Below, piece after piece: positions 7,248 through 14,003 of a stretch of DNA of 17,878 bases (position 1 is the first letter of the stretch; the number at the start of each line of letters is the position of its first letter). The notes beneath the pieces are model-generated. The model had not been told where the DNA came from. It was given only the letters and a program-made list of their open reading frames with translations, and searched no databases. The translations under genes and the position numbers were made by a program. Origin of the DNA: Prosthecobacter debontii (GTDB lineage: Bacteria; Verrucomicrobiota; Verrucomicrobiia; Verrucomicrobiales; Akkermansiaceae); NCBI GenBank assembly GCA_945885485.1, contig CAMCYT010000027.1, positions 1-17,878 on the forward strand, read 5' to 3'.

Positions 7248-7925
7248 TTACCAACTCCGCAGTCTCAATGCCTCTGCGGCAGCACGTGCTTCCGCCTCTT
7301 TTTTGCTCTTCCCTTTGCCACTTGCCAGCAGTTTGTCCTGCCAAGTGACCTCTGCTTGGAACACGCGTCGATGATCAGGGCCGCTTTCGCTCACGATGCG
7401 ATAAACGGGAGCAACGGGATGGATGGCTTGCAGGGATTCTTGGAGCTCGCCTTTCGGGTTCCGCTCATCGGGGCTGTCGACCATGCCATTGATCTCATTG
7501 GCAAACAGTCGGAGAATAAGTTCTTTGGCGGATTCCAATCCGGTATCCATATATATCGCTCCAATCAAAGATTCGAACGCATCAGCCAATGTTGAAAGCC
7601 GACGCCGGCCTCCTGTGGACTCCTCACCTCTGCCGAGCAAGACGTAGTCCCCGAGCTGGATCGCCACGGCGAAACGCGCCAATGCCTTACGGGATACCAC
7701 ACGCGAACGCAGTTTGGTGAGGTGGCCCTCGGTGGCATCAGGGAAAAGTTTGAATAGCGCCTCGGTGACCGAGAGCTGAAGCACGGCATCGCCCAGAAAC
7801 TCCAGGCGTTGGTTATCGAAATGCGGACGCTGGGACTCGTAAGCCAAGCTTGGGTGCGTTAACGCCTCAGCTAAGAGTAGCGAGTTGCGGAACTTGTATT
7901 GGATGCGGCTTTCCAGCGGTTGCAT
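7248..7925 (-). CDS. rnc: Ribonuclease III
   Basis: RNase III cuts double-stranded RNA, including rRNA precursors and structured mRNAs. The protein has 225 residues, the usual length. The catalytic domain has the signature NQRLEFLGDAVLQL with E42 and D46, and LADAFESLIGAIYMD with D115 and E118, so all four metal-binding acids are present. The double-stranded-RNA-binding domain occupies about 155-225 (NPKGELQESLQ ... VTWQDKLLASGKGKSKKEAE). It lies 68 bases downstream of tRNA-His on the same strand, so read-through from the tRNA promoter is possible. The chosen start, MQPLESRIQYKFRN, matches the normal N-terminus. There is no Shine-Dalgarno sequence. Confidence 0.97.
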   Translation of the reverse strand: MQPLESRIQYKFRNSLLLAEALTHPSLAYESQRPHFDNQRLEFLGDAVLQLSVTEALFKLFPDATEGHLTKLRSRVVSRKALARFAVAIQLGDYVLLGRGEESTGGRRRLSTLADAFESLIGAIYMDTGLESAKELILRLFANEINGMVDSPDERNPKGELQESLQAIHPVAPVYRIVSESGPDHRRVFQAEVTWQDKLLASGKGKSKKEAEARAAAEALRLRSW

Positions 7926-7993
7926 TCAGAAAATGACGGTTAAATCACCTCTCTCTTCGAACTCGGAAAGTGCTCCGAAAGCGAGGAAAAAAG

Positions 7994-8070
7994 TGGGGTG
8001 ATCGACGGGACTCGAACCCGCGACAACCGGAATCACAATCCGGGGCTCTACCAACTGAGCTACGACCACC
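7994..8070 (-). tRNA. tRNA-His, anticodon GUG
   Basis: The reverse strand folds as a full cloverleaf. The acceptor stem is GTGGTCG/CGATCAC, the D arm GCTC...GAGC, the anticodon stem CCGGA/TCCGG around TTGTGAT with anticodon GTG, and the T arm GCGGG-TTCGAGT-CCCGT. The extra 5' G (position -1, base 8070) opposite C73 is the hallmark of bacterial tRNA-His. The CCA end is encoded (7994-7996). A run of six T follows within a few bases on the transcribed strand (7986-7992 region), which could help 3' end formation. Confidence 0.97.
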
Positions 8071-8326
8071 GTTATAGGCGGGCGACACGCTTAGCCCAGC
8101 CCCGCTGCCTTGCAAAGAGAAAAATCAGCTGATTCGGTAAATTAGGCGCACAATTCAGATGGCCTCTTAAAAAGTAAGCAAGATGGGCAATAGGGAGGTT
8201 GGCCCAGCTCACACCAATCGACCGCTTGACATGAGACCCGCACGGCAGTCAGCCTCTTCATAGGCACGTGGGTGCCGTCGGGATTGCTAGATCCGAAGGG
8301 GAAACGCTGTCAGATCCACCCTCCTT
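8071..8326 (+). promoter_or_regulatory. Leader/promoter region of the DAHP synthase gene with two competing hairpins
   Basis: No gene is seen in this 256-base gap. TTGACA at 8226-8231 is a perfect -35 hexamer, without a clear -10 at normal spacing. Two stem-loops share the same right-hand bases: CCCGCACGGCA (8237-8247) with TGCCGTCGGG (8273-8282), and GGCAC (8263-8267) with GTGCC (8272-8276). They cannot form together. The ATG is immediately preceded by CCTCCTT rather than by a Shine-Dalgarno sequence. A regulatory leader is possible, but no Trp/Phe/Tyr-rich leader peptide was found. Confidence 0.35.
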
Positions 8327-9370
8327 ATGAGTCAGACATCCAACCTTCACATCGCATCCAATATTGCCCTGCCAACTCCTCGTGAGTTGGTTGCCGAATT
8401 CGCGCCGACAGAGGCCCAGACCGAGTTCGTGAACGAATCCCGCAAGGAAATCCGAGATATCATCTTTGGTAACGATGCTCGGTTTCTGGTGATTCTTGGA
8501 CCCTGTTCAATTCACGACCCAGAGGCAGGCATGGAGTATGCCGTGAAACTTGCCGCGCTCGCCCGCGAGCTGTCGGATCGCCTCTGCATCTTGATGCGCG
8601 TCTATTTTGAAAAACCCCGGACCACTGTTGGCTGGAAGGGTTTGATCATGGATCCTCATCTCGATGGAAGTTGCGACATCCCAGCCGGCCTACGCATCGC
8701 CCGGAAAATCCTGCGAGACGTGCTCGACCTAGGGCTTCCCACAGCGACGGAGTTGTTAGACCCGATCACACCTCAATACATCGCCGATCTAATTAGTTGG
8801 AGTGCGGTGGGTGCGCGCACCACCGAGTCCCAGACGCACCGGCAGATGGCGTCCGGTCTTTCAATGCCGCTGGGATTCAAGAACGGCTCATACGGCCACA
8901 TTGCTCCGGCGATCAATGCGATCAAAGCGGCGATGCAGACCCAGACTTTTCTCGGCGTGAGTGAGGACGGCGTAGCCTCCGCCGTGACAACTAAAGGAAA
9001 TCCGGATTGCCATATCATCCTGCGTGGCGGAGAGAGCGGCCCGAACTACGGCGCTGACAACGTGATGGAAACCATCGATGAAATCAAATCCGCAGGGCTC
9101 ACGCCCACCATCATGATCGACGCCAGCCACGGCAACTGCGCCAAGGATCACCGCCGCATGCCCGATGTCTTCCGCGAGATTGTGCGCCAGCGTGCAGTCG
9201 GTCGTAAGGAAATCATCGGCGCGATGCTTGAAAGCAACCTCGTCGGCGGCAACCAGAAGTTTCCCCGTCCGATTGGCGAACTCACTCGCGGTCAGTCGAT
9301 CACCGACGCATGTATCGACTGGGACACCACCGAGGCTCTCCTTCGCGAGACCCATGCCGCACTCGGATGA
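8327..9370 (+). CDS. aroF: 3-deoxy-7-phosphoheptulonate (DAHP) synthase, class I (AroF/G/H type)
   Basis: This cytoplasmic enzyme catalyses the first step of the shikimate pathway, phosphoenolpyruvate plus erythrose 4-phosphate to DAHP. The protein has 347 residues, as in the E. coli isozymes. It shows GPCSIHDP with metal ligand C60, FEKPRTTVGWKG, ATELLDPITPQYI, GARTTESQTHRQMASGLSMP, LGFKNGSYGH, HIILRGG, MIDASHGNC (metal His) and MLESNLVGGNQ. The roughly 45-residue N-terminal extension that carries the amino-acid feedback site in AroF/G/H is present. Which amino acid inhibits it cannot be told, so the symbol is generic. It is a single gene, not in an aro operon here. The downstream region holds a multi-hairpin repeat that may end transcription. 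Confidence 0.96.
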   Translation: MSQTSNLHIASNIALPTPRELVAEFAPTEAQTEFVNESRKEIRDIIFGNDARFLVILGPCSIHDPEAGMEYAVKLAALARELSDRLCILMRVYFEKPRTTVGWKGLIMDPHLDGSCDIPAGLRIARKILRDVLDLGLPTATELLDPITPQYIADLISWSAVGARTTESQTHRQMASGLSMPLGFKNGSYGHIAPAINAIKAAMQTQTFLGVSEDGVASAVTTKGNPDCHIILRGGESGPNYGADNVMETIDEIKSAGLTPTIMIDASHGNCAKDHRRMPDVFREIVRQRAVGRKEIIGAMLESNLVGGNQKFPRPIGELTRGQSITDACIDWDTTEALLRETHAALG

Positions 9371-9403
9371 AGATTTGGATTTAGGTTCTCTGTCTCCATC
9401 GGC

Positions 9404-9627
9404 ATAATCCCGGCAGGGATTACAGAAATTAGCGCGGGGTTGAGGAGTGTAGGGACGACTACCCCGGGAATAAGAAAGACAGAAACCCGACCCCAAAGCG
9501 GGTCGTAGAGGAATCGATGTGGGTGATGTTTCGATTATGGCACCCCTTCAGGGCGCTGTTTTTTGGGGGCGTGGATCCCGGGGTCATGACCCCGGGCTAA
9601 TGTCTTTGATCCCGTTGGGATCAGGAA
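9404..9627 (+). repeat. Multi-hairpin repeat element, copy A
   Basis: This copy of about 224 bases matches copy B (10635-10857) at roughly 90% of positions by eye, in the same orientation. It is a string of palindromes: AATCCC/GGGATT (9406-9421), CGGGGT/ACCCCG (9435-9466), CGACCC/GGGTCG (9488-9505), GCaCCC/GGGcGC (9540-9556), the 20-bp perfect palindrome CCCGGGGTCATGACCCCGGG (9577-9596) and GATCCC/GGGATC (9608-9622). No ORF, transposase or clear target duplication is visible. It lies between the convergent DAHP synthase and TIGR01777 genes. It is REP-like in style, but no named family could be assigned. Confidence 0.85.
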
Positions 9628-9680
9628 TACTAGGCGCGTAGATTCAGATTCGATTTCCCTGTGCCCATCGGTTAGGAATT

Positions 9681-10571
9681 TCAATCGATAAGATCGTTAA
9701 GCGCATCTTCCAGTTTACTAAACTGAAACTCAAATCCCGCATCCAGTAATTGCTTCGGCACAGCACGCTGGCCTTGGAGTAACGCGCCACCGAAGCCACC
9801 GAATACGAGTTTCAAAACAAAACCGGGAACTGGAAAAAACACCCAGCGTCGCACGGCTTTTGCGAATTTTCGGGTGAGTTCGGCATTGGTTTCTGGATGC
9901 GGTGCGGTGCCGTTTACTGCTCCGTGTAACTCAGGATGATTGAGCGAGAAAACGATGGCTCGGCGCAAATCATCCACGTGGATCCATGGCGTCCATTGTA
10001 TGCCATTTCCCAAACGTCCGCCGATTCCTGCTTTAAATACAGTTCGCAGTTTTTCAAAAGCTTTGCCGCCTCTGCCTAACACCACGCCGATTCTTAAGCG
10101 CACTACCCGCACTCCGAGCGCTTCGGCGGGAATTGCCGCGTCTTCCCATTCTCCGCAAAGCTCAGCGGCGTAGCCTTCTCCGCGAGGCGATTGTTCGTCT
10201 AACAACTCATCACCGCGTCCGCCGTAGTAACCGACCGCTGAGGCGTTGAGTAAAATTTTTGGCCTGTGTTCTGTGTTGAGAGCGGAGATTTTTTTCACGA
10301 TCTCATTCGTCACGCCGATGCGGCTGTCGTGAAACGCGCGCTTGTTTGCGGCGGTCCAGCGTTGATCAATGGGTTCACCGGACAAGTTCACTACCGCTTC
10401 GCAATCCGTAAGATCGGCATTGGCTGGCGTGGTCCATTTCGAAATGCCTGTGGCATCGCCCGTGCCTTTGCGGCTGACTCCGATGACTTCCCAGCCCTCA
10501 GAACTTAGCATGCCGGCGAGACCTTTTCCGACAAAACCGCTCGCGCCATAAATCATCACTCGTTTGCTCAT
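9681..10571 (-). CDS. TIGR01777 family NAD(P)-binding epimerase-like protein (YfcH/SDR39U1 type, DUF1731 C-terminus)
   Basis: The protein has 296 residues. It is an atypical extended short-chain dehydrogenase with nucleotide-binding GASGFVG at 9-15, AVVNLSGEPIDQRWT (family-specific GEPI and RW), KILLNASAVGYYGGRGDELL DE with the YYG of the family, VVRLRIGVVLGRGGKAF, and WIHVDDLRRAI. The C-terminal DUF1731 part is present (VFFPVPGFVLKLVFGG ... QRAVPKQLLDAGFEFQF). It is a close structural match to E. coli YfcH. The physiological reaction is unknown. It is monocistronic as seen, flanked on both sides by copies of the multi-hairpin repeat. The ATG has no Shine-Dalgarno sequence. Confidence 0.92.
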   Translation of the reverse strand: MSKRVMIYGASGFVGKGLAGMLSSEGWEVIGVSRKGTGDATGISKWTTPANADLTDCEAVVNLSGEPIDQRWTAANKRAFHDSRIGVTNEIVKKISALNTEHRPKILLNASAVGYYGGRGDELLDEQSPRGEGYAAELCGEWEDAAIPAEALGVRVVRLRIGVVLGRGGKAFEKLRTVFKAGIGGRLGNGIQWTPWIHVDDLRRAIVFSLNHPELHGAVNGTAPHPETNAELTRKFAKAVRRWVFFPVPGFVLKLVFGGFGGALLQGQRAVPKQLLDAGFEFQFSKLEDALNDLID

Positions 10572-10634
10572 GAAAGAGAGATAGCGTGGATCGATCTGCT
10601 GCGCAAATGGTCAAGTTCACTATATCTGGATTCG

Positions 10635-10857
10635 ATAATCCCGGCAGGGATTCCAGAAATTAGCGCGGGGTTGAGGAGCAGAGCGACGACTACCCCGGGA
10701 ATACAGAAAAATGAAAACCGATCCCAACGTGGGTCGCAGAGGAATCGATGTAGGTGATGTTACGATTCTGGCACCCCTTCAGGGTGCTGTTTTTTGGGGC
10801 GTGGGTCCCGGGGTCATGACCCCGGGCTAATGTCTTTGATCCCTTTGGGATCAGGAA
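10635..10857 (+). repeat. Multi-hairpin repeat element, copy B
   Basis: This is the second copy of the element at 9404-9627, in direct orientation, upstream of the TIGR01777 gene. The same six hairpins are kept: 10637-10652, 10666-10697, 10719-10736, 10771-10787, the identical 20-bp palindrome at 10807-10826, and 10838-10852. Differences from copy A fall in loops and spacers, or keep pairing: CGACCC/GGGTCG in A is CGATCC/GGGTCG in B (a G-T wobble), and GCaCCC/GGGcGC in A is GCACCC/GGGTGC in B (fully paired). Confidence 0.85.
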
Positions 10858-10901
10858 AATCAAGCGGCAGTATCAGAGCAATGCGCTTCTCTATTCCATG
10901 T

Positions 10902-10930
10902 TAATATTTTTGATCCCTCTGGGATCAGGA
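10902..10930 (+). repeat. Tail-only fragment of the multi-hairpin repeat
   Basis: TAATATTTTTGATCCC-TCT-GGGATCAGGA repeats the last part of copies A and B (TAATGTCTTTGATCCC-GTT/TTT-GGGATCAGGA). The stem GATCCC/GGGATC (10912-10926) is intact and only the three loop bases change. It ends a few bases from the stop codon of the 340-residue - strand gene and could act as its 3' hairpin. Confidence 0.7.
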
Positions 10931-10933
10931 AAT

Positions 10934-11956
10934 CTAAACGCCCAACATCAGAGAAATATGCTCCGCGGTCAGTTCGCCCATGGATCTGCAATCGCTGAAA
11001 TCCGTGGTTCCGTGCATGCGGTTGAGATCGAACGCCAATCTACGGACGTGCTCTTCCGGCGCAATCTGTTCGCGGCGCATGATTCCGAGCAAGGAACGCA
11101 GGCGTGTAGACTCCACTTTCGCTCTTCTCGCCATCTGCGCGTGCTCTTCGTTGACGTATTGATCAATCGATTTCCGGTTCAACACTTCAAAGGCGAGTCG
11201 GGTCACGGGTCGGTTTGAGTTAAAACGAAATGCCAAATAAATGTTGCCGTTGCCTTCGTAGGATTGCTGATCGAAATCGATGGGTCGGACGCGATACTGC
11301 ACTTCCTCAAAGTCCGGCGTTATATCCACCACGTAGTTCACACTGCGCATATCGCCTAACAGCCGGATGAAAGAGCGCTCGGTGAATTTCGTGAACTCTT
11401 TGGCGATACGTACTTTGTTGAGCGCGGGATTGGTTAAATAATCCCGCATGAACATGTCTCCTGGGACTCCGGCGATGTGTTCTTCGATGAGGGTGTTTCC
11501 ACTCATGATGTAGTTGATCCGATTTGGAGAGAGAATGTGCTCCAGCTCCAGCCCGTAGATTCGCGAAGCATCGGCTTGCTTCACGTAGAAATAGTCGGAG
11601 TTGTCGTTGAAAAGGTTCGTGACCCGGATGCGAAACGGCTTGGAGTTTCCGAAATCCCCGAAATCGATCCGATCCACCATGAGATGCTCGTGTTCTTGTT
11701 CCGCGGCATCGCGACCGATTTTTAGTTCGCTGTAAATCCGGATCAACCCTCGGCGCAAATCATCGCTGACATCCTGCGGATACATGACCGTCAGCCAAAG
11801 AGTTTCACGGCCTCGCGTGTCCTCGTATGGCACTGCACCCGTGAAACGCGTCAAGTCCTGATAGAGATTCGGAATTTCCCGCAGCCGATCAAAGCGATAT
11901 AGATACTGCCGCAGGCTGGTCGTAACCTCATACATGATCTTGCGCGCGGGTATCAT
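10934..11956 (-). CDS. Unrecognised conserved-looking protein with kinase-like (APH-fold-like) motifs
   Basis: The 340-residue protein is soluble, with no signal peptide. I do not recognise the family. Residues 1-118 are charged and contain LREIPNLYQDLTRFTGAVPY and LWLTVMYPQDVSDDLRRGLI. From about 120 the order of motifs recalls an aminoglycoside phosphotransferase/kinase-like fold. YFYVKQA has K126, then E159-HIAGVPGD, then LLGDMRSVNYVVDI with D202 and N207 (compare HGDxxxxN), then RVRPIDFDQQSYEG with D227 and D229 (compare the DFD/DFG metal site). The catalytic His of HGD is Leu here. Kinase or pseudokinase is inference only. The ATG lies three bases after the 3' arm of a 32-bp perfect inverted repeat, so initiation may be controlled by that hairpin. 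Met8 (11935) is an alternative start. Confidence 0.7.
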   Translation of the reverse strand: MIPARKIMYEVTTSLRQYLYRFDRLREIPNLYQDLTRFTGAVPYEDTRGRETLWLTVMYPQDVSDDLRRGLIRIYSELKIGRDAAEQEHEHLMVDRIDFGDFGNSKPFRIRVTNLFNDNSDYFYVKQADASRIYGLELEHILSPNRINYIMSGNTLIEEHIAGVPGDMFMRDYLTNPALNKVRIAKEFTKFTERSFIRLLGDMRSVNYVVDITPDFEEVQYRVRPIDFDQQSYEGNGNIYLAFRFNSNRPVTRLAFEVLNRKSIDQYVNEEHAQMARRAKVESTRLRSLLGIMRREQIAPEEHVRRLAFDLNRMHGTTDFSDCRSMGELTAEHISLMLGV

Positions 11957-11959
11957 AAG

Positions 11960-12060
11960 GAATAGTGAATGATGAAGAGTGAAGAGTGAAATTCGAAAGA
12001 GTAAATAGTGAGGATGGCTTTACCACCCTTTCACTCTTCACTCTTCATCATTCACTATTC
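11960..12060. repeat. 32-bp perfect inverted repeat (GAAGAGTGAA-rich) with 37-base loop
   Basis: The left arm 11960-11991 begins GAATAGTGAATGATGAAGAG, and the right arm 12029-12060 is its exact reverse complement over all 32 bases. The arms contain short repeats of GAAGAGTGAA, and the loop contains related bases (GAGTAAATAGTGA). The right arm supplies the last codons and TAG stop of the lysozyme-like gene, and the left arm ends three bases before the ATG of the next - strand gene. In - strand mRNA it would form one long hairpin between the two genes. There is no U-tract after it, so it is not a standard intrinsic terminator. Confidence 0.92.
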
Positions 12061-12864
12061 TAACGCTTTAGCATAAGTATCGCAGCGGTTGTGCCAGCCT
12101 TCTTCCCAACGGGCCTCACCGCGTTGGGGTGGTGAGTTTTGAATGCGGCGTGAGAGGATGCGTTTGGCGGAGGCGGAGAATTCTTTAGCTGCTGCTGGAC
12201 CTGAGCCAACGTCTTCCATGCCGCCGAGAACTTGTAACAGTCCCCAGCCTTGGCCTTTGTATTTTTCCGTCTGGCTGGTGCCATCGCCTTTGAAATTGAT
12301 GTAGTCGATCAAGGCGTAAGTGCCTTGTGAAGTTGAGGCAACTTTATGATAGTTCGCTAGGATTTTCGAGCGTTCAGTCGGCGGTGCAGCCGCGAGGATT
12401 TTTGGGAATGCCGCACGTGAGCGCTCGACGATGAAATCTGTCTGCAAGTTCACGGTCGCTGCGAGCCAGTTGCGCAGGCCATTCATTTCAGGTGATCTGA
12501 AATCTTTGAGAAACTCAGCACGGGTGTTCCATGGAGAATCGGCGACTTTTGCAATGGTTGGCGGGTTTGCTCCTTTGCTGTTCGCGTAGGCGATGAAGTC
12601 CGGCCAACTCTCTTTGAATTTCCCGTTGAAGCCTGAAGGATACCAAATGAAGTGCCCGATACCGAGCGAGGGAAATTCTTCGCCCACGTTCCATGCGGTG
12701 AGCCCATCGACTTTTCCGCCGGATTCGTTTTGCCAGATTTTTTTACCGATGGCTGCCTTCTGAGTTTCTGTTAGGCCGCTGCTTGCCTCGCCTGCTTGAG
12801 GATTTCCCGGAACGCATGCGGACGAAGCAAGCGAGGCTATTAGAATAAGATAATGCAATTTCAT
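12055..12864 (-). CDS. Lysozyme-like lipoprotein of unknown function
   Basis: The 269-residue protein has an N-terminal MKLHYLILIASLASSAC, which looks like a lipoprotein signal with Cys17 after SSA. The body has IWQNESGG with E47, then GLTAWNVGEEFPSLGIGHFI and WYPSGFNG. The spacing of a Glu to a G/D-turn and a SLGIGH motif recalls the catalytic region of phage-type lysozymes (E ... G..TIGyGH). It could therefore be a peptidoglycan-active enzyme on the cell surface (inference). The rest, rich in helices (WPDFIAYANSKG, LRNWLAATVNLQTDFIVERS, INFKGDG ... GQGWGLLQVL), is well conserved-looking but not assigned. It lies 19 bases after the lipase-like gene. The last codons lie in the 32-bp inverted repeat, so that element may have reset the C-terminus. 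Confidence 0.75.
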   Translation of the reverse strand: MKLHYLILIASLASSACVPGNPQAGEASSGLTETQKAAIGKKIWQNESGGKVDGLTAWNVGEEFPSLGIGHFIWYPSGFNGKFKESWPDFIAYANSKGANPPTIAKVADSPWNTRAEFLKDFRSPEMNGLRNWLAATVNLQTDFIVERSRAAFPKILAAAPPTERSKILANYHKVASTSQGTYALIDYINFKGDGTSQTEKYKGQGWGLLQVLGGMEDVGSGPAAAKEFSASAKRILSRRIQNSPPQRGEARWEEGWHNRCDTYAKALE

Positions 12865-12883
12865 GAATGGATAGGGCTATAGA

Positions 12884-13543
12884 TTAGCGGACAAGGCGTT
12901 TCTCGATGTCATCCAGCACCGGCTTGGTGTGGAGCATGAGCGGATGGAGAGCTACACGGTATGAGCGATTTTCTGCCCGATCCCAAACGGACGAATCTGT
13001 GGGAATGATGACCAGATCTAGAGGAGTGCGGTAAGAGACGATGGGAATGTCCTTCAATTTGTTTTCTGATGCTTCGAGTTTATGCAGGAACTCACTACCC
13101 GGGCGCATTTGTTGGGCGCCTTTAGTTGGGTAAGCGTGCGCGATTTTGGTTCCGTGATGCGGAGTGGAAATGGTCATGAAAGTTTCACAGCGATCCGCAC
13201 CGCCGAGTTCCTGCAAGTAGTAACGCGAAACCAATCCCCCCATGCTGAACGCGACCATGCCGAATGGTTCTTCCGTGCCGAATTCTTGATCAATGTCGCG
13301 CTGCAAACCTTGGGCGAGATTTTCTAAACCGCCCCTACCGTCGGCGGGCTTGAGTTTCGGCACGTAACATTCAATGCCGTGATATTCGAGACGCCTCTTC
13401 AAGGAATCGAAGGCTTTACCGTCTTCGAAAATTCCATGAACCATGACGACCCGCTCGACCTTGGGTTTCGCAGGTTGGGGATGGCAGGAAACGGCAGTCG
13501 CGCAGATGCCGGTGAAAAGTTGGAAAAATCGTGCTGTAATCAT
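12884..13543 (-). CDS. Alpha/beta-hydrolase lipase-like lipoprotein
   Basis: The protein has 219 residues from the chosen ATG (MITARFFQLF), five bases after the hinT stop. An alternative ATG at 13564 overlaps hinT by 16 bases. The signal sequence ends in a lipobox-like AVSC (Cys20). The fold signatures are VVMVHGIFEDG (oxyanion HG), VAFSMGGLVSRYYLQEL with nucleophile S100, STPHHGT (typical of PGAP1/triacylglycerol-lipase-like enzymes), D175 in PLDLVIIP, and H199 or H204 near the C-terminus. It is likely an envelope esterase or lipase; the substrate is unknown. It is probably cotranscribed with hinT and the lysozyme-like gene, which also looks like a surface lipoprotein. Confidence 0.84.
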   Translation of the reverse strand: MITARFFQLFTGICATAVSCHPQPAKPKVERVVMVHGIFEDGKAFDSLKRRLEYHGIECYVPKLKPADGRGGLENLAQGLQRDIDQEFGTEEPFGMVAFSMGGLVSRYYLQELGGADRCETFMTISTPHHGTKIAHAYPTKGAQQMRPGSEFLHKLEASENKLKDIPIVSYRTPLDLVIIPTDSSVWDRAENRSYRVALHPLMLHTKPVLDDIEKRLVR

Positions 13544-13548
13544 GATGA

Positions 13549-13890
13549 TTAGCCTGGAGGCCATGTGAGTTGTCTGCCTCCCAGCAAGTGGACGTGGAGG
13601 TGAGGGACAGTTTCGCCGCCGTGGGGACCGTGATTTATGACCGTGCGGAAACCCGTTTGATCGATTCCGAGCTCGCGCGCTATTTTCCCAGCCGTGAGTA
13701 ACAAATGGCCGAGAATTTCCTGATCTGCTGTGCTGGCATCGCCGATTCTGGGAATGGGTTTGCGCGGAATAATCAGGATGTGAGTGGGGGCTTTAGGAGA
13801 AATATCCCTGAAGGCACAACAAATCGCATCATGGTGGATGATGTCCGCTTGGATCTCGCGGTCATAGATTTTTTCAAAAAGCGTCTTCAC
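13549..13890 (-). CDS. hinT: HIT family nucleotide hydrolase (HinT-like)
   Basis: The 113-residue histidine-triad protein has HLHVHLLGG with H97, H99 and H101, plus the usual FEKIYDREIQADIIHHDAIC, RDISPKAPTHILIIPRKPI and INHGPHGGETVPHLHVH. Family members hydrolyse adenosine phosphoramidates and aminoacyl adenylates in the cytoplasm. The start is GTG, with no Shine-Dalgarno sequence. It is first gene of a likely - strand operon with the lipase-like and lysozyme-like genes. It is divergent from the membrane protein gene at 14004, with a 113-base shared upstream region. Confidence 0.95.
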   Translation of the reverse strand: MKTLFEKIYDREIQADIIHHDAICCAFRDISPKAPTHILIIPRKPIPRIGDASTADQEILGHLLLTAGKIARELGIDQTGFRTVINHGPHGGETVPHLHVHLLGGRQLTWPPG

Positions 13891-14003
13891 GTTGCAGTCA
13901 GAATAGCGACAAACGCGGGCATCGCAAGCTCAGGGAATGTTATCAGTTTAGGTTCATCCGCCTTGCAAAAGAGGGTGAAAACGATTTAGGCAAAGGGGTG
14001 CCT

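Noticed and set aside
7101..7595. 164-codon + strand ORF over rnc
   Set aside because: It is opposite the well-supported RNase III gene, with no recognisable motif.
7994..8070. tRNA-His as an integration (att) site
   Set aside because: No integrase gene and no second copy of the tRNA 3' end were found nearby.
8888..9496. 202-codon - strand ORF opposite the DAHP synthase gene
   Set aside because: It is fully antisense to a strongly supported gene and runs into repeat copy A; its composition is that of a shadow frame.
9404..10857. Composite transposon made of repeats A and B with the TIGR01777 gene as cargo
   Set aside because: There is no transposase, no terminal inverted pair typical of an IS and no visible target duplication; the cargo looks like an ordinary chromosomal gene.
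10898..11218. 106-codon + strand ORF over the end of the kinase-like gene
   Set aside because: It begins inside the repeat fragment and lies antisense to a longer ORF; no motif is seen.
11960..12060. Ordinary Rho-independent terminator
   Set aside because: The stem is far longer than usual, the loop is 37 bases, it is not GC-rich and no U-run follows on either strand.
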